Assembly (NCBI GenBank): GCA_015146655.1
Contig: VKHL01000013.1
Coordinates: 130,879-194,878, forward strand
DNA: 64,000 bases
Direction: 5' to 3'
Source: Ochromonas danica
Taxonomy: Eukaryota; Sar; Chrysophyceae; Chromulinales; Chromulinaceae
In this document: positions 10,927 to 20,227 of the stretch, piece by piece
How positions within the stretch are numbered: the stretch's first letter is position 1
Layout of the letters: every line of letters starts with the position of its first letter
Notes under the pieces: generated by a model
Seen by the model: the letters and a program-made list of their open reading frames with translations, nothing else
The model's database searches: none
Told to the model about the DNA's origin: nothing
Made by a program: the position numbers and the translations under genes

Positions 10927-12741
10927 ATGACTTCTCTTCTCTGTCTATGGCTTGTCTTTATGACAATTGCTTTTATTAAAGCAGATGATACTATTACCAA
11001 TTTTTCTGATATTAAAATTGGATCTACTCCTTCTTCATCTCCTCAAGATACCACCACTTTGCCGCAAACAATTGATGTTGTGTTCAAAGCAAGTAACGAG
11101 ATCGAACCCACCCACATCGAAAATAGCACTTCCTATGACTTTATCATGAAAATGGAATCTCTTCATTCCCTCACTGATGGCTGGACGGTCGAAATGACGA
11201 AAGAAATGAAGGCCTTCTCCGTCAAACCCCTGCCCATCTCCTTGAGAATTGTGGGGGTGTTGGGCTACTACTCCAAAGGAAAGTCTTTCTTTATTAATCA
11301 ATTGTTTAATGAGATAAGAGGTGTTGAGCCAAAAGCTGCATCCTCTCCATCGTTTTGGCGCTCTTGGACGGTGTTCATCCTCCTGGCTATCCTCATTATC
11401 ACTCTCATTGTGGCCGCGAAGACCTTTTCATCTAATAGTAGCTCTATAACTATGCAAGGGAAGGTGAGCTTAACTGTTTCCATATTTGCGCTGATCGTGG
11501 CGCTCTGTTGGAAGATATATTCAAGTGATGATCCTTCCCTTGCCTTGAGAGCCCAAGAGGCGCCCGGTGTGACCACGAAAGGAATTAGCGGTATTTTCGC
11601 TTCTAAAGCTTCGTCGTTTTTGAATGAATCTTCCATGCTGTTGTTGGATACAGCTGGTCGCAATGCTCCAGCCAGAGGGACTTCAAACAAAATTGAAAGC
11701 ATGCACAACAATATCTTTGGTCTGCGTTCGAAGGAAAGTCTTATTGATGACATCATCTCGGATGTTTCAGACACTATCGTCTATGTGATGGATGAGGTCT
11801 TGAATGAAGATCAACGTACGATTTTGCATATTATCGAAAACATTGCTGTCCAGAAAACTCAACAGAAACTTGTGTTGGTTCATAACTTCAAGAGGATTAA
11901 TTGCCACGATCACGCGGTTGCTGACACTTTGCTTGAGCAACAGGTAAAGCACTCATTTGACGCCTCTGATAAACAGCAAATCACTGGTGTGAACATTATG
12001 ACTTCGTCCTGGAGATTCGATTTGAAGGACACAGCTTATGATATCGAGGTTTACCATGCGGCTCTATTCAACCAGCAGTACTGTGCAAAAGAAAACGCGA
12101 AGGTTGTGAAAGAATTGGTGTCGATTTTTGCTAATAACAAGCGCTCCCTTGCCCGTGATGGTCAGTTATTTGATATCTTTGCCAAAAGCATAACGAAGCA
12201 TCTGTACAAGTATGTCAAGTTGACTCCTCCAAGCTATTCAGACAAGGCATCGGGCCCGTCTAATGCTCTCAACGATGCAAAAAACACTGCGCCGGCTGAT
12301 GAGGAAGTTTGTGTTCATGATTGCTTCAAGCTGAATTCAAAAAACGTCGGTTTGGAGCTGTTGCCGTGGGAGAGAAGAGCCATGCCTGCTCCCCACAGCA
12401 CCGGCGAGTTTGTTCCGAGTTATGCTTCCAATTTCATCGAAAACGGATACAAGATTCGAGTGGATTTGCCTGGAATGCACGAAGTTAAAGTTGCGAATAG
12501 CACTCAGAGCTTCTCCAGTCTTCCTACTTGTGATCATAATTGGGTTTTAGTGACGATTGATAACAAGGACGAACAGCACCGTTCAGTCCATGTGTTAGGC
12601 TGCAGACAGCGTCCTGAAGGCGACAATTCTCGCGTATTTGGCAAGTTTGACGTCACATTCAGAGTATTATACGCTTACTTCAATCCTCAAGTCGCTCTCG
12701 ATAATGGTGAATTGAATATTGTTTGGGAGAGAGTTAAGTGA
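10927..12741 (+). CDS. Membrane GTPase with transmembrane hairpin inside the G domain and C-terminal Hsp20-like domain
   Basis: Single exon. I place the start at 10927 because it gives a clean signal peptide, MTSLLCLWLVFMTIAFIKAD; the frame is open 333 nt further upstream. The protein has 604 residues. G-domain motifs in order: P-loop GYYSKGKS (113-120), switch I GVTTKGI (214-220), switch II LLLDTAG (238-244) and a possible specificity motif HNFK (319-322). Between P-loop and switch I lie two hydrophobic spans, about 147-165 and 180-197, a predicted membrane hairpin. Residues 505-603 (YKIRVDLPGM, NNELNI-like end DNGELNIVW, paired beta strands) resemble an alpha-crystallin/Hsp20 domain. The G domain is closest in style to large GTPases of the GBP/atlastin group. 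Location in the ER or secretory membranes is inferred. Confidence 0.7.
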   Translation: MTSLLCLWLVFMTIAFIKADDTITNFSDIKIGSTPSSSPQDTTTLPQTIDVVFKASNEIEPTHIENSTSYDFIMKMESLHSLTDGWTVEMTKEMKAFSVKPLPISLRIVGVLGYYSKGKSFFINQLFNEIRGVEPKAASSPSFWRSWTVFILLAILIITLIVAAKTFSSNSSSITMQGKVSLTVSIFALIVALCWKIYSSDDPSLALRAQEAPGVTTKGISGIFASKASSFLNESSMLLLDTAGRNAPARGTSNKIESMHNNIFGLRSKESLIDDIISDVSDTIVYVMDEVLNEDQRTILHIIENIAVQKTQQKLVLVHNFKRINCHDHAVADTLLEQQVKHSFDASDKQQITGVNIMTSSWRFDLKDTAYDIEVYHAALFNQQYCAKENAKVVKELVSIFANNKRSLARDGQLFDIFAKSITKHLYKYVKLTPPSYSDKASGPSNALNDAKNTAPADEEVCVHDCFKLNSKNVGLELLPWERRAMPAPHSTGEFVPSYASNFIENGYKIRVDLPGMHEVKVANSTQSFSSLPTCDHNWVLVTIDNKDEQHRSVHVLGCRQRPEGDNSRVFGKFDVTFRVLYAYFNPQVALDNGELNIVWERVK

Positions 12742-13052
12742 ACGCTCAATGCGCTGTATGACCTTGTTATTAATGCAGTAGACTATGTCGCTAATATCAT
12801 CGGATAATGTATGCAATATTGTATTATCCCCTTTTAACTTGTTAAACTTTTCTCAAATTGTGGCCAGCTGTGCTTACTGTGTGAATGAGTAATTGTCCAC
12901 TTGATATTGCCCATGGTAGTTAGTCTTGTTTAACTGCTATTTGTGTCTAATCGCCATCAGTAGAAGACGAAGAAGCTAACCCAATTCGTTGGACTTAGAC
13001 ACCAGTAAGACATCGCAGACAGTTAACTTAAGACATCCAAAACTGATCAACT
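12742..13052. other. Intergenic region left of the Tc1 element
   Basis: This is the 3' flank of the GTPase gene. Its right end has GTTAACTTAAGACATCC at about 13021-13037, one copy of the motif that recurs on the far side of the transposon. Confidence 0.5.
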
Positions 13053-13054
13053 TA

Positions 13055-13079
13055 CAGTGTCGGCCAAAAAAAGCGCGCG
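13055..13079 (+). repeat. Left terminal inverted repeat of the Tc1 element
   Basis: It matches the right end for the first 25 bases on the opposite strand; similarity continues weakly inward around AGGTTTTTC. Confidence 0.9.
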
Positions 13080-13262
13080 GGTCCGTTTTTTTCAGGTTTT
13101 TCAGCGTTTCTCTTTCATTTCTCATTCAATATTGACACGGGATAGATCAATAGATAGCTGAGACAATTTGCTATCGAATGATGCAAAGTTTATTGAATGA
13201 AGACAATTAATCATTAATTTATAGTGGAAAGAAAAAAAAGCGTTTTTTGAGAAGAAAATTAG

Positions 13263-14445
13263 CACTTGGTTGGACCTCCATTTGCTTCAATTACAGCTTG
13301 AACTCTCCTTGGCATGCAGTCAGCCAAACGTTCCAATAGGTCTGTAGGAGTGTTTTTCAAGTTTCTTTCAATCAAACAAACAGTTCCTCTTCGTTTTTCA
13401 CCATTCTTCGGGAGCACATGCTGTCAAGAATGAACCACCAGTTCTCGATGGGATTCAGGTCTGGAGAATAAGCAGGCCAAGGTAACAATTTAACACCGTT
13501 GTTGGTAAACCACTTCTGAACAACTTTAGCTGTATGTTTAGGATCGTTATCCTGTTGAAAGGCGTACTCTTTAATGCCGAAAAGGTCGGAAGCGCTGGTG
13601 AGCATGGGCTCCTCGAGCATTTCGAGGTAAATATCGCTGACCATATTGCCTATTATGAGCACCATTTGCCCCACACCCGAAGCACTGAAGTATCCCCACA
13701 CATTGATCTTAGTTTGGTGCTTGACGGAAGCAGTCACGCACGACAGGCTGTGCCTTTCTTTTTTTCTTCGCCAGACCCATTTTCGGCTTTTATGACGAAT
13801 CTCGAAAGAAGACTCATCAGGCCACAAAACTTCTCGCCATTGAGCAGTAGTCCAGTGGGCATGAACCTTAGCCCATTCCAATCTTTTTTTTTGGTTGGCC
13901 TCACTAATGAAAGGCTTTCTGATGGTTTAACGGGATTCGAATTCTCCACTCTCGCTGATGCGTCTACGAATCAGCCTCTCACTCAGCCCAGCGAAGGATG
14001 GGAGGTCTGCGATTTGCTTCGATGTGATGAATCGGTTCTGCCGCACATAATTCAATATGGCCCGGTGTGTCCGTTCATCAGTCTTTCGGGGCCTACCTCG
14101 ACCAGAAGCAGAGTTCAGAGTTTTGTCCTTTTCCCACTTCTGATAAAATCTCGCGATTGTCGAGTGGTGTCGACGCAGCAACTGACCAATTTCGCAAAAG
14201 GACATCCCTTCTCCATATTTCTGAAGGATAGTAGATGACAAGTGTGAAACCCCTCGATTCGCGGCCGGAACAGGCTCATCCACTATATCTTCACACAGCA
14301 CCATCAATTCTGCTTCTTTGACAGGATCATCCACTACAATAGTGTCCGTGGAAGATGTCTCACCGTCACTAGCAGAAGAGGAAGCAAGAAAATCCATCAT
14401 TTGGCCGTCAACTTCTTCTTCATTGGCCGAGCAATTTTTACGCAC
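13263..14445 (-). pseudogene. Tc1-like transposase, nearly intact
   Basis: Read leftward, the N-terminal part has a helix-turn-helix/homeodomain-like region (SFCEIGQLLRRHHSTIARFY), then GRGRPRK and a second HTH. The catalytic part has WPDESSFEI, FQQDNDPKHTA and SPDLNPIENWW. The second Asp and final Glu are separated by 34 residues, the DD34E spacing of Tc1. The two large segments (to 13927 and from about 13924) lie in the same frame and are parted by a single TAA codon. Near 13378 a one-base shift moves the last 35 or so codons (ending GGPTKC, stop near 13264) into another frame. No in-frame ATG precedes the first HTH at the point where I would expect it; a GTG sits at 14445. So there are two clear lesions and perhaps a third at the start. 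Confidence 0.85.
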
Positions 14446-14615
14446 GCTTCCATTAAATTCTTTTACAGGTGATATCTCTATGAAATTTGTGATTCAATCG
14501 GCTCCAAGCACAGATTTAGAAAGAGAATGAAACATTCTATTTGAAATCAATGTTATTTTCTTAAAAATACACACACTACGAGAAAAAAATGCGAAAAACC
14601 TAGTTTTTGACCGTT

Positions 14616-14640
14616 CGCGCGCTTTTTTTGGCCGACACTG
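14616..14640 (-). repeat. Right terminal inverted repeat of the Tc1 element
   Basis: It mirrors the left end exactly over 25 bases and is followed by the TA target duplication. Confidence 0.9.
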
Positions 14641-14645
14641 TACAG

Positions 14646-14718
14646 TAAGATGTTAACTTAAGATGTCGAAAATCTGACTGCTGACTGCTTTTCTGTTCGA
14701 AGGTGAAAGATAAAGCTA
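14646..14718 (+). promoter_or_regulatory. MATE promoter remnant with GTTAACTTAAG motif
   Basis: GTTAACTTAAGATGTCGAAA occurs at about 14653, roughly 65 bp before the MATE start codon. A second copy (GTTAACTTAAGACATCCAAA) lies on the other side of the transposon, so the insertion split a region with two copies. Confidence 0.45.
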
Positions 14719-16419
14719 ATGGGGTGGTTCACAGTGCCAGTACTTCTCTTCTCTCTAGTTGCTAGCTCTCATGGAGTCCATGGATTTCTCCCTGCCCTAC
14801 CAGCGGCTGGAAGCAAGAAGCCTATCATCCCTTCCCCGCGTACCTCTCAACAGCTTGTTGCTATGGTGGGTCTCAATGCTAATGACAACACGTCAAGTGG
14901 TCTGAACAACCTCTCTTCTCCATCCACACAGTCTTTAGACATGGATGAAAGAGTAGAAGATGAATATTCAACAGGATGGAAGAGGAATCGTCAACTATTA
15001 ATACAGATTGCTAATGTAGCATTTCCAGCTTTTTGTGTCTGTATTGTAGAACCTGCTTTGTCTATTGTTGACATGTTCTTTGTGAGTAAGTATAGTCTTG
15101 GTGAAGTTAGTACACAAGCATTGGCTGCCTTATCTGTGAATGGTGCCATCTTCAACTTGATTGCTGCTGTTACATCACCACTTTGTACGGGTACTACTGC
15201 GGTAGTCTCAAAGGCATTAGGCAGAGAAGATCATCCAAAGGATTCTCTAGAGAAGATTCTAATTCATGGAATTGTCTTGGCTCTCCTAGGAGGCAGTCTA
15301 TGGACTGTTATCCTTCATACATGTAAAGGGATTACGTTGAGTCAGGTTTTTGGATTGGATGTATTCATGCAATCTCTAGCAGGTTCTTATCTCTCTATAC
15401 GAGCTTTAGCTTTACCATTCACATTGTTGACTTATGTCATCATTGGTTTCAGTCTAGCTGTACAAGATGGAAAGACTCCATTGCGTTCCATTATCATATC
15501 CACTATTGTCAATGTCTTGGGTGATTGGCTATTGGTAGGACGAATGAAGCTTGGTCTTGCAGGGGCTGCATGGGCTACTACAATAAGTACAATCTGTGCT
15601 GCTCTTGGCACTACGTTGACTCTCTTCTACAAGCATCGCCAACTATCCCCTCAGCACCAGCCTTCTGCTTTCGATTCAAAATATGAGCAGCCATTTCCCA
15701 AGACAAAGAGTATAAAGAATAAGATGCTTTCCATAATTCATTTTATTCAGTGGGAAAGATTACGAGAATTCTTTTCCACGTCTTTGTTACTCTTAGCTGG
15801 AGCATTGGCTAATACTGTTACCTATTCCTCTGGCGCTCGTATTTCTGCTGTGACTATGACATCCAGTCAATCAGTAGTACATATCGCAGCCCATCAGATT
15901 GTTATGCAACTTTGGTGGTTTGTAAGCTTCTTTAGTTCTTCATTGTCGTTAGCTGCTCAGTCCTTGCTTCCTGCTCATGTCCAAAATAATCAACAATCAT
16001 CGATTGCAAGAAGGATGACGAAGCTCATGCTCAATCTCGCTCTCATTGTTGCCACCGTATGCACTGCTATCATGGCAGGTCTATTGTATTTCCCTTCAGT
16101 GTTTACCAATGACTTAGCTGTACAAGGCAAGGTTCAAATGGTGCGATGGCAGGCCATTTCATCGATGTTTATCATATGCGTGACTACGGCATTGGATGGC
16201 ATATTTATCGGTTGGGATCGAGTATGGCAGTATATTGGGGCAAGTGTGCTCTCTTCATCTGCTGCCTGGGCTTACTTTCTCCTTATTGCTTTGCCAAACA
16301 AACTTGGTGTAAAAGGAGCGTGGAATGGTATAGTGGTGTTTTCCTCTACACGGCTCATGTTTTATCTCTTGGCCTTCTGGCTGAACAAACCCAAGAAGAA
16401 GACACAGCAGATAGCTTAA
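14719..16419 (+). CDS. MATE-family transporter with plastid leader
   Basis: Single exon of 566 residues. The N-terminus MGWFTVPVLLFSLVASSHGV is a signal peptide followed by HG and then FLPALPAAGSKK. Phe right after the cleavage site and a basic, Ser-rich stretch form the bipartite leader that directs proteins into secondary red plastids. The body has about 12 hydrophobic spans. Segments such as EPALSIVDMFFVSKYSLGEV, LSVNGAIFNLIAAVTSPLCT and ALPFTLLTYVIIGFSLAVQD are typical of the DinF-like branch of the MATE superfamily, which exports organic cations or carboxylates against H+ or Na+. Plant plastid relatives include EDS5-type transporters. The substrate cannot be told from sequence. A Tc1 transposon sits in its promoter region. 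Confidence 0.88.
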   Translation: MGWFTVPVLLFSLVASSHGVHGFLPALPAAGSKKPIIPSPRTSQQLVAMVGLNANDNTSSGLNNLSSPSTQSLDMDERVEDEYSTGWKRNRQLLIQIANVAFPAFCVCIVEPALSIVDMFFVSKYSLGEVSTQALAALSVNGAIFNLIAAVTSPLCTGTTAVVSKALGREDHPKDSLEKILIHGIVLALLGGSLWTVILHTCKGITLSQVFGLDVFMQSLAGSYLSIRALALPFTLLTYVIIGFSLAVQDGKTPLRSIIISTIVNVLGDWLLVGRMKLGLAGAAWATTISTICAALGTTLTLFYKHRQLSPQHQPSAFDSKYEQPFPKTKSIKNKMLSIIHFIQWERLREFFSTSLLLLAGALANTVTYSSGARISAVTMTSSQSVVHIAAHQIVMQLWWFVSFFSSSLSLAAQSLLPAHVQNNQQSSIARRMTKLMLNLALIVATVCTAIMAGLLYFPSVFTNDLAVQGKVQMVRWQAISSMFIICVTTALDGIFIGWDRVWQYIGASVLSSSAAWAYFLLIALPNKLGVKGAWNGIVVFSSTRLMFYLLAFWLNKPKKKTQQIA

Positions 16420-16543
16420 GCAGTAGTTACGCAGATAGTGCAATAAGATAGAGAGATCTTATTCAGCACTTATGAGAACTTATTGGTGATGATATTGAGG
16501 GATATACTGTAGTACACGACTAGTTCATTCGCCAATCGTGTGT

Positions 16544-16585
16544 CATATATATATATATATATATATATATGATATGATATGATAT
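16544..16585. repeat. (AT)n and (GATAT)n microsatellite
   Basis: About 13 AT units are followed by three GATAT units. Confidence 0.9.
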
Positions 16586-16599
16586 AAATTATGATATGC

Positions 16600-16632
16600 A
16601 CAGTGTTGGACAAAAAATGCGCGCCAACTGTC
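16600..16632 (+). repeat. Solitary Tc1-like terminal repeat
   Basis: CAGTGTTGGACAAAAAATGC followed by GCGCC resembles the end of the Tc1 element at 13055 (CAGTGTCGGCCAAAAAAAGC) but differs at several positions. No transposase or matching partner end is visible nearby, so it is a relic or the end of a small non-autonomous element of a related family. Confidence 0.5.
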
Positions 16633-16933
16633 AAAAGTTGATTTTCGCACTTTTTCCTCTTGTTGTCTCATTTTTTGCAAAACTAACGTTCATTTTTATC
16701 AAAAAATTGATTGAGATTTTTGCAACTCTGTATATTTATATCGTGCATATATATTAGTTGTATAATATATACTACGTGGTGTATCATACTATATATTATC
16801 TGTGTTCATTTAATGGTTTTTGTAATAACAACAAATGAAAAGAAAGGACTTTGGTCGCAAATAACAATTACAGAAAAGACAACAACCTAGAATCTATACA
16901 AGCAGGTAAGCAAACAAAGCATGTAACTGAATT

Positions 16934-18725
16934 TCAAGGAGTAAGAAGCCAAGCCACGATTATCCCGGAGGTACTATGCATTGGTTTAATTGAGAGAACA
17001 TGGTGACCCACGGGAAAGTCTTTGCTATCCCCAATCATTAACTGGACACAGAGTTCCATACTTTCTTTCTCATAATGCACCTTTACAGGCTTAGCAACTT
17101 TCTCGTCAAGTTGGAAAGATTTCTCCTGGGCAGTATCAAGCGTGACAAAGAAACTTGCTGCCTTCTCCCACAGATTGACGAAACCTGAAGGAAGATGTCC
17201 CCAAATACCAGGTGTCTGACAAACGAATACCTAATCAGTCAATAGAAGCAACTGTGTTAGTTAAGTCATCAACATTAATGTCTTGGTAAGAGCCAGAGAG
17301 ACACTCACCGGACCAGATCGAGAGATGTCCAATGCCAAGGACAGCGGATGATCGTTGTCTTTGCTATACAATAGCCATTTATAGTTTATATAACCTTGGT
17401 TATGGCTTTTCTTCACCAAACCTTTATCCACAAGATCTTCATAGATAATGTATTTCCATCCTGTTTGATGTTCTTCTTCCACCAAGCCATTCAAGACTTT
17501 TCCTTTCAAAGAAGCCTCTCGAATAGCACGTGGTTCATAGTTAGTATAGCAAGTTGTATTATCAGGGAAATTTTGATGATTCAGTGGGAGTGGAAGAGAA
17601 GAGGAGTGGAAAGGAGCGAGGTGGTGGTTGACGTCTTTGATGATTGCGTCTAAAGCACGATTGGAAGCTAAACGATGCAGGTCATCCACAGCCAACTCTA
17701 AGATACGCAACCAGAAATAAGCATGATGGCTGGCACGTAGACGATGAGCGATGATGCTGGGATGCCATGAGGCTGCCCCTTCCGCCCACTTTTTGATATA
17801 CGGGCCTTGACAAGCGTAGGCTTCATGTCCATGATGGCTGAAGGCCTGGATACCCGCGGCATGGTAATGCTTCTCCTTGGGAACGAGGTCACCCCACTAA
17901 CAAAAGAAGCCAACAAGTGTCAACATGATCAGCTATACTACAAGAATGCTATACGGTGTGGTTGGTTCATCTTACATGCTGACGGAAGAGGCCACGATTG
18001 AGTTCAGAGACCAAAGTGAACAAGTCTGCTTCGAGGAGTTTCTTCTCTTCATGGTTGACTTCGTGATTACCCGAGACACATTTATCATCCCCCCAATTCG
18101 AAGTGCTCGAAGTTGAGAAGACCACAATGGGATGAGTGGGAATGGTCATAGCCTCCCGAATAAAGGACTCTAAAGGAGAGCCACTACAGAAATAAGTCTG
18201 TTCCCAAACAACAACATCAGCATCGAGTCCAGCGAAGTACTTGACACAGACATCATAAGGCACACAGGGATTATTACCCAGGGCCACATTGCGGCTTTCC
18301 AGATCGAGGTCAAGTTTGGAGAAGACATTGGTGAGGAGTTCTTGGACAACAGGAGTCATAGTTAGGTTGAAGGGTGAGTCATGACCAGCCGACACTGAGC
18401 TGCCCGTGAAGCTGATGACAAACTTCTCTTTCTGATGATCTGCCATGTCTTTGCTTTTGTTTTGCTGCTGGTGGTTGTAAGCAAGAAGGATCTTCTTCAT
18501 GTACTTCCATTTCATGAATTCCACGCTTGTCTTATGCATGGAACATGTCCTGAGGAAAAGAGGATAGGAAGGGATTTGCCAAGTATGGGAGATTTCGCTG
18601 ATCTTGGCTTTGATTGCCACTAGGGCGGCCTGCATCTTTTCCACGAAGACTGAATCCACGCTGGCAGTGACCGTCATGAGCGATGCTAAGAAAAAGAGTA
18701 GGGAGAGGGTGGAAGAGGTCGTCAT
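16934..18725 (-). CDS. Secreted SGNH/GDSL-hydrolase-like protein, left copy
   Basis: Three exons on the minus strand: 18725-17976, 17896-17309 and 17230-16934. All joins are phase 0, giving 544 residues. An N-terminal signal peptide (STLSLLFFLASLMTVTAS) sends it to the secretory path. The SGNH block I analogue is FVISFTGSSVSAGHDSPFN, with Ser in a GSSVSAGHD turn; GNNPCVPYDVCVKYFAGLDA supplies block III-like GNN, followed by VVWEQTYF. Cysteines are numerous, as in extracellular proteins. A C-terminal beta-rich module follows. Such proteins in algae are guessed to be cell-wall or glycan esterases; the substrate is unknown. The sole difference noticed from the right copy within the coding region is at 16954, changing one residue near the C-terminus (Ala here, Thr there). 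Confidence 0.75.
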
Positions 18726-18859
18726 CGAAGCTTGGAGAAAGGTTTGGCAACCTCTTTTCTGATGATCCGACTTTCCTTCCCAATCCGTATGGTGCGCATT
18801 CCGCTGACACTTCTTCTTAAGTTAACCCACACACACCAACCAATCTATCCCGAATCCAA

Positions 18860-19434
18860 TCAAGTGTCCATCTTGGGAACAACATGTCTTTCCAGTGCAT
18901 TCTCACATATATCCTCACCTATCAGCAAGCCTGAGCAGAGAGCTCCATGAACTGTTGCAGTGCTTCGGTGGTCACCCGCCACATAGAGGTGAGGTTTGAC
19001 CGTCAAAGGCTGTTTCTCCAGCTCGTTCGGGAAAGGAAATTGGGCCGGCTGAGCATAAGGAATTCTGTCAAAGCGCATTAAATGAAGGGTTATAGGAAAT
19101 CATACGTGGTCAACACTTCTGTGGTTGGAGTCTTACCGAAAGATCTTGAGAAGCTCCCAGGTTTCGACTTGAGGACCCCACCAAGTCACTAGCTGCTCTC
19201 GAACTTTGTTGGTCAACTCCTCATCACTGACAACAGTTTGAGGAACATACCCCACCAAGGTAATGCTGGCTAGAGATTTGCCTTCTGGGGCATAGTGGCT
19301 GCAAACCTGCAGATGACAACCAGAGTTCAGATGACAATAGCTAAGTACTCACAGTCTTTGCATCGAAATCATTCATACCTGGCTGGGAAAGCACACATTA
19401 TTAATAACCAAAGGAGTTTTCGCTAGGTCACTGA
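18860..19434 (-). pseudogene. 3' fragment of the FAD oxidoreductase gene, left by the duplication
   Basis: It corresponds to the final part of exon 5 (19379-19434), exon 6 (19137-19306) and exon 7 (18860-19064) of the intact gene at 22154-24252. It has no start, no FAD-binding N-terminus and no promoter of its own. Exon 6 carries two amino-acid changes (Val to Ile, Arg to His) relative to the intact gene. The region still borders the promoter of the left SGNH-like copy. Confidence 0.9.
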
Positions 19435-20202
19435 CGTTTTAATCTTCTGGCTCGATTAAAGGTATTGGGTAGAAATGAATCTGGATAGTTACTGGATGAC
19501 GTTGCTCTACTAGAATGTACTGGGTAAATGCTTCATCTGCTGCTAAATCAATAAAAGTTACTACTTGAAATGGAAATATAGATCTGGTTGCGCGAAGAAT
19601 TATCACTCGTTCTACTGTTACTTGTGTTGGAAATATGTCGACTTGGAATTCAAGTCGTTTCAAGTCGACGCATTTCCAACACAAACAAAAGTTGAACACG
19701 TGATAATTCTTCACCCAACCAGATCTATAAGACATAACAACCGAGTTAAAAGTTAGAAGAAGCCATTTCAAGTAGAATTGATTTAGTAGTAGATGAAGCA
19801 TTTACCCAGTACAAGCTAGTAGAGCCACATCGTCGAGTAACTATCCAGACTCGTTTCTACCCAATACAAATGAGTCGGAAGATTCTCATTATTGTACTTT
19901 GTCTACATTGTACGAATCTTTTCTGTCTTAAGTTCGGTGGGATAATAGTCGCTTAATTCCAAATATGTTTAGGTATTTTTGTACAAATCGAGATTCGCCC
20001 AACAATCTTTCGATAAACCTCCGTTTTATAGTCTGGGCCTGATCACAATATGTACAATGTATTTGATAGACATAGAAACATGCTCTTTCGCGCCATGATC
20101 CCTTTCTCACGTTTTGCGTATAGTTGTTGTATGTAATATGAAGGGTCGAATGAAAAGAAAACGTACTTTTCCACTTCTTTTGGCTTGCATGGAACGAGTG
20201 TT
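19435..20202. other. Spacer between the two duplicated copies
   Basis: This 768-bp unique stretch separates the tandem copies. Its first half is a large foldback sequence; the remaining 330 bp are AT-rich with no recognised feature. Confidence 0.7.
19462..19870. repeat. Foldback (long imperfect inverted repeat), about 400 bp
   Basis: The left arm, about 19462-19660, and the right arm, about 19661-19870, are reverse complements with roughly 80 percent identity by eye. Shared blocks include CTGGATAGTTACT, TACTGGGTAAATGCTTCATC, AGATCTGGTTG, GAAGAATTATCAC, TGTGTTGGAAAT and GTCGACTTG near the centre. Read leftward, the left arm is open for over 100 codons, so the arms may descend from coding DNA. 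It has almost no loop, unlike typical MITEs. No target duplication was identified. Confidence 0.8.
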
Positions 20203-20227
20203 AGCAAACAAAGCATGTAACTGAATT

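Larger units (their letters stand above)
13055..14640 (-). mobile_element. Tc1/mariner-superfamily DNA transposon (DD34E)
   Basis: The ends are perfect inverted repeats for about 25 bp: the left end starts CAGTGTCGGCCAAAAAAAGC and the right end reads the same on the other strand. The element is flanked by TA at 13053-13054 and 14641-14642, the TA target duplication of this superfamily. Total length is 1586 bp. It carries one transposase gene on the minus strand. The element lies just upstream of the MATE gene, about 80 bp from its start codon. Perfect termini and an almost open transposase point to recent insertion. Confidence 0.95.
16420..16908. other. Intergenic region with AT microsatellite and a lone transposon end
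   Basis: It contains (AT)n followed by GATAT repeats and a sequence resembling one Tc1-type terminal repeat; the rest is AT-rich with no frame of note. Confidence 0.5.
16909..19434. repeat. Tandem duplication, left copy (2526 bp)
   Basis: The segment recurs at 20203-22728 with a constant offset of 3294 bp. It holds a complete SGNH-like gene, the spacer upstream of it and the last exons of the FAD oxidoreductase. Similarity starts abruptly at AGCAAACAAAGC and ends abruptly after GTCACTGA, so the breakpoints are sharp. Confidence 0.97.

Noticed and set aside
13021-13060. The TTAACTTAAG copies flanking the Tc1 element as a long target duplication
   Set aside because: Tc1 elements duplicate only TA, which is present exactly at the termini; the flanking motif copies diverge after ten bases and recur at other promoters.
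13534-14238. A 234-codon rightward frame inside the Tc1 element
   Set aside because: It is antisense to the transposase, whose DD34E motifs on the minus strand are clear.
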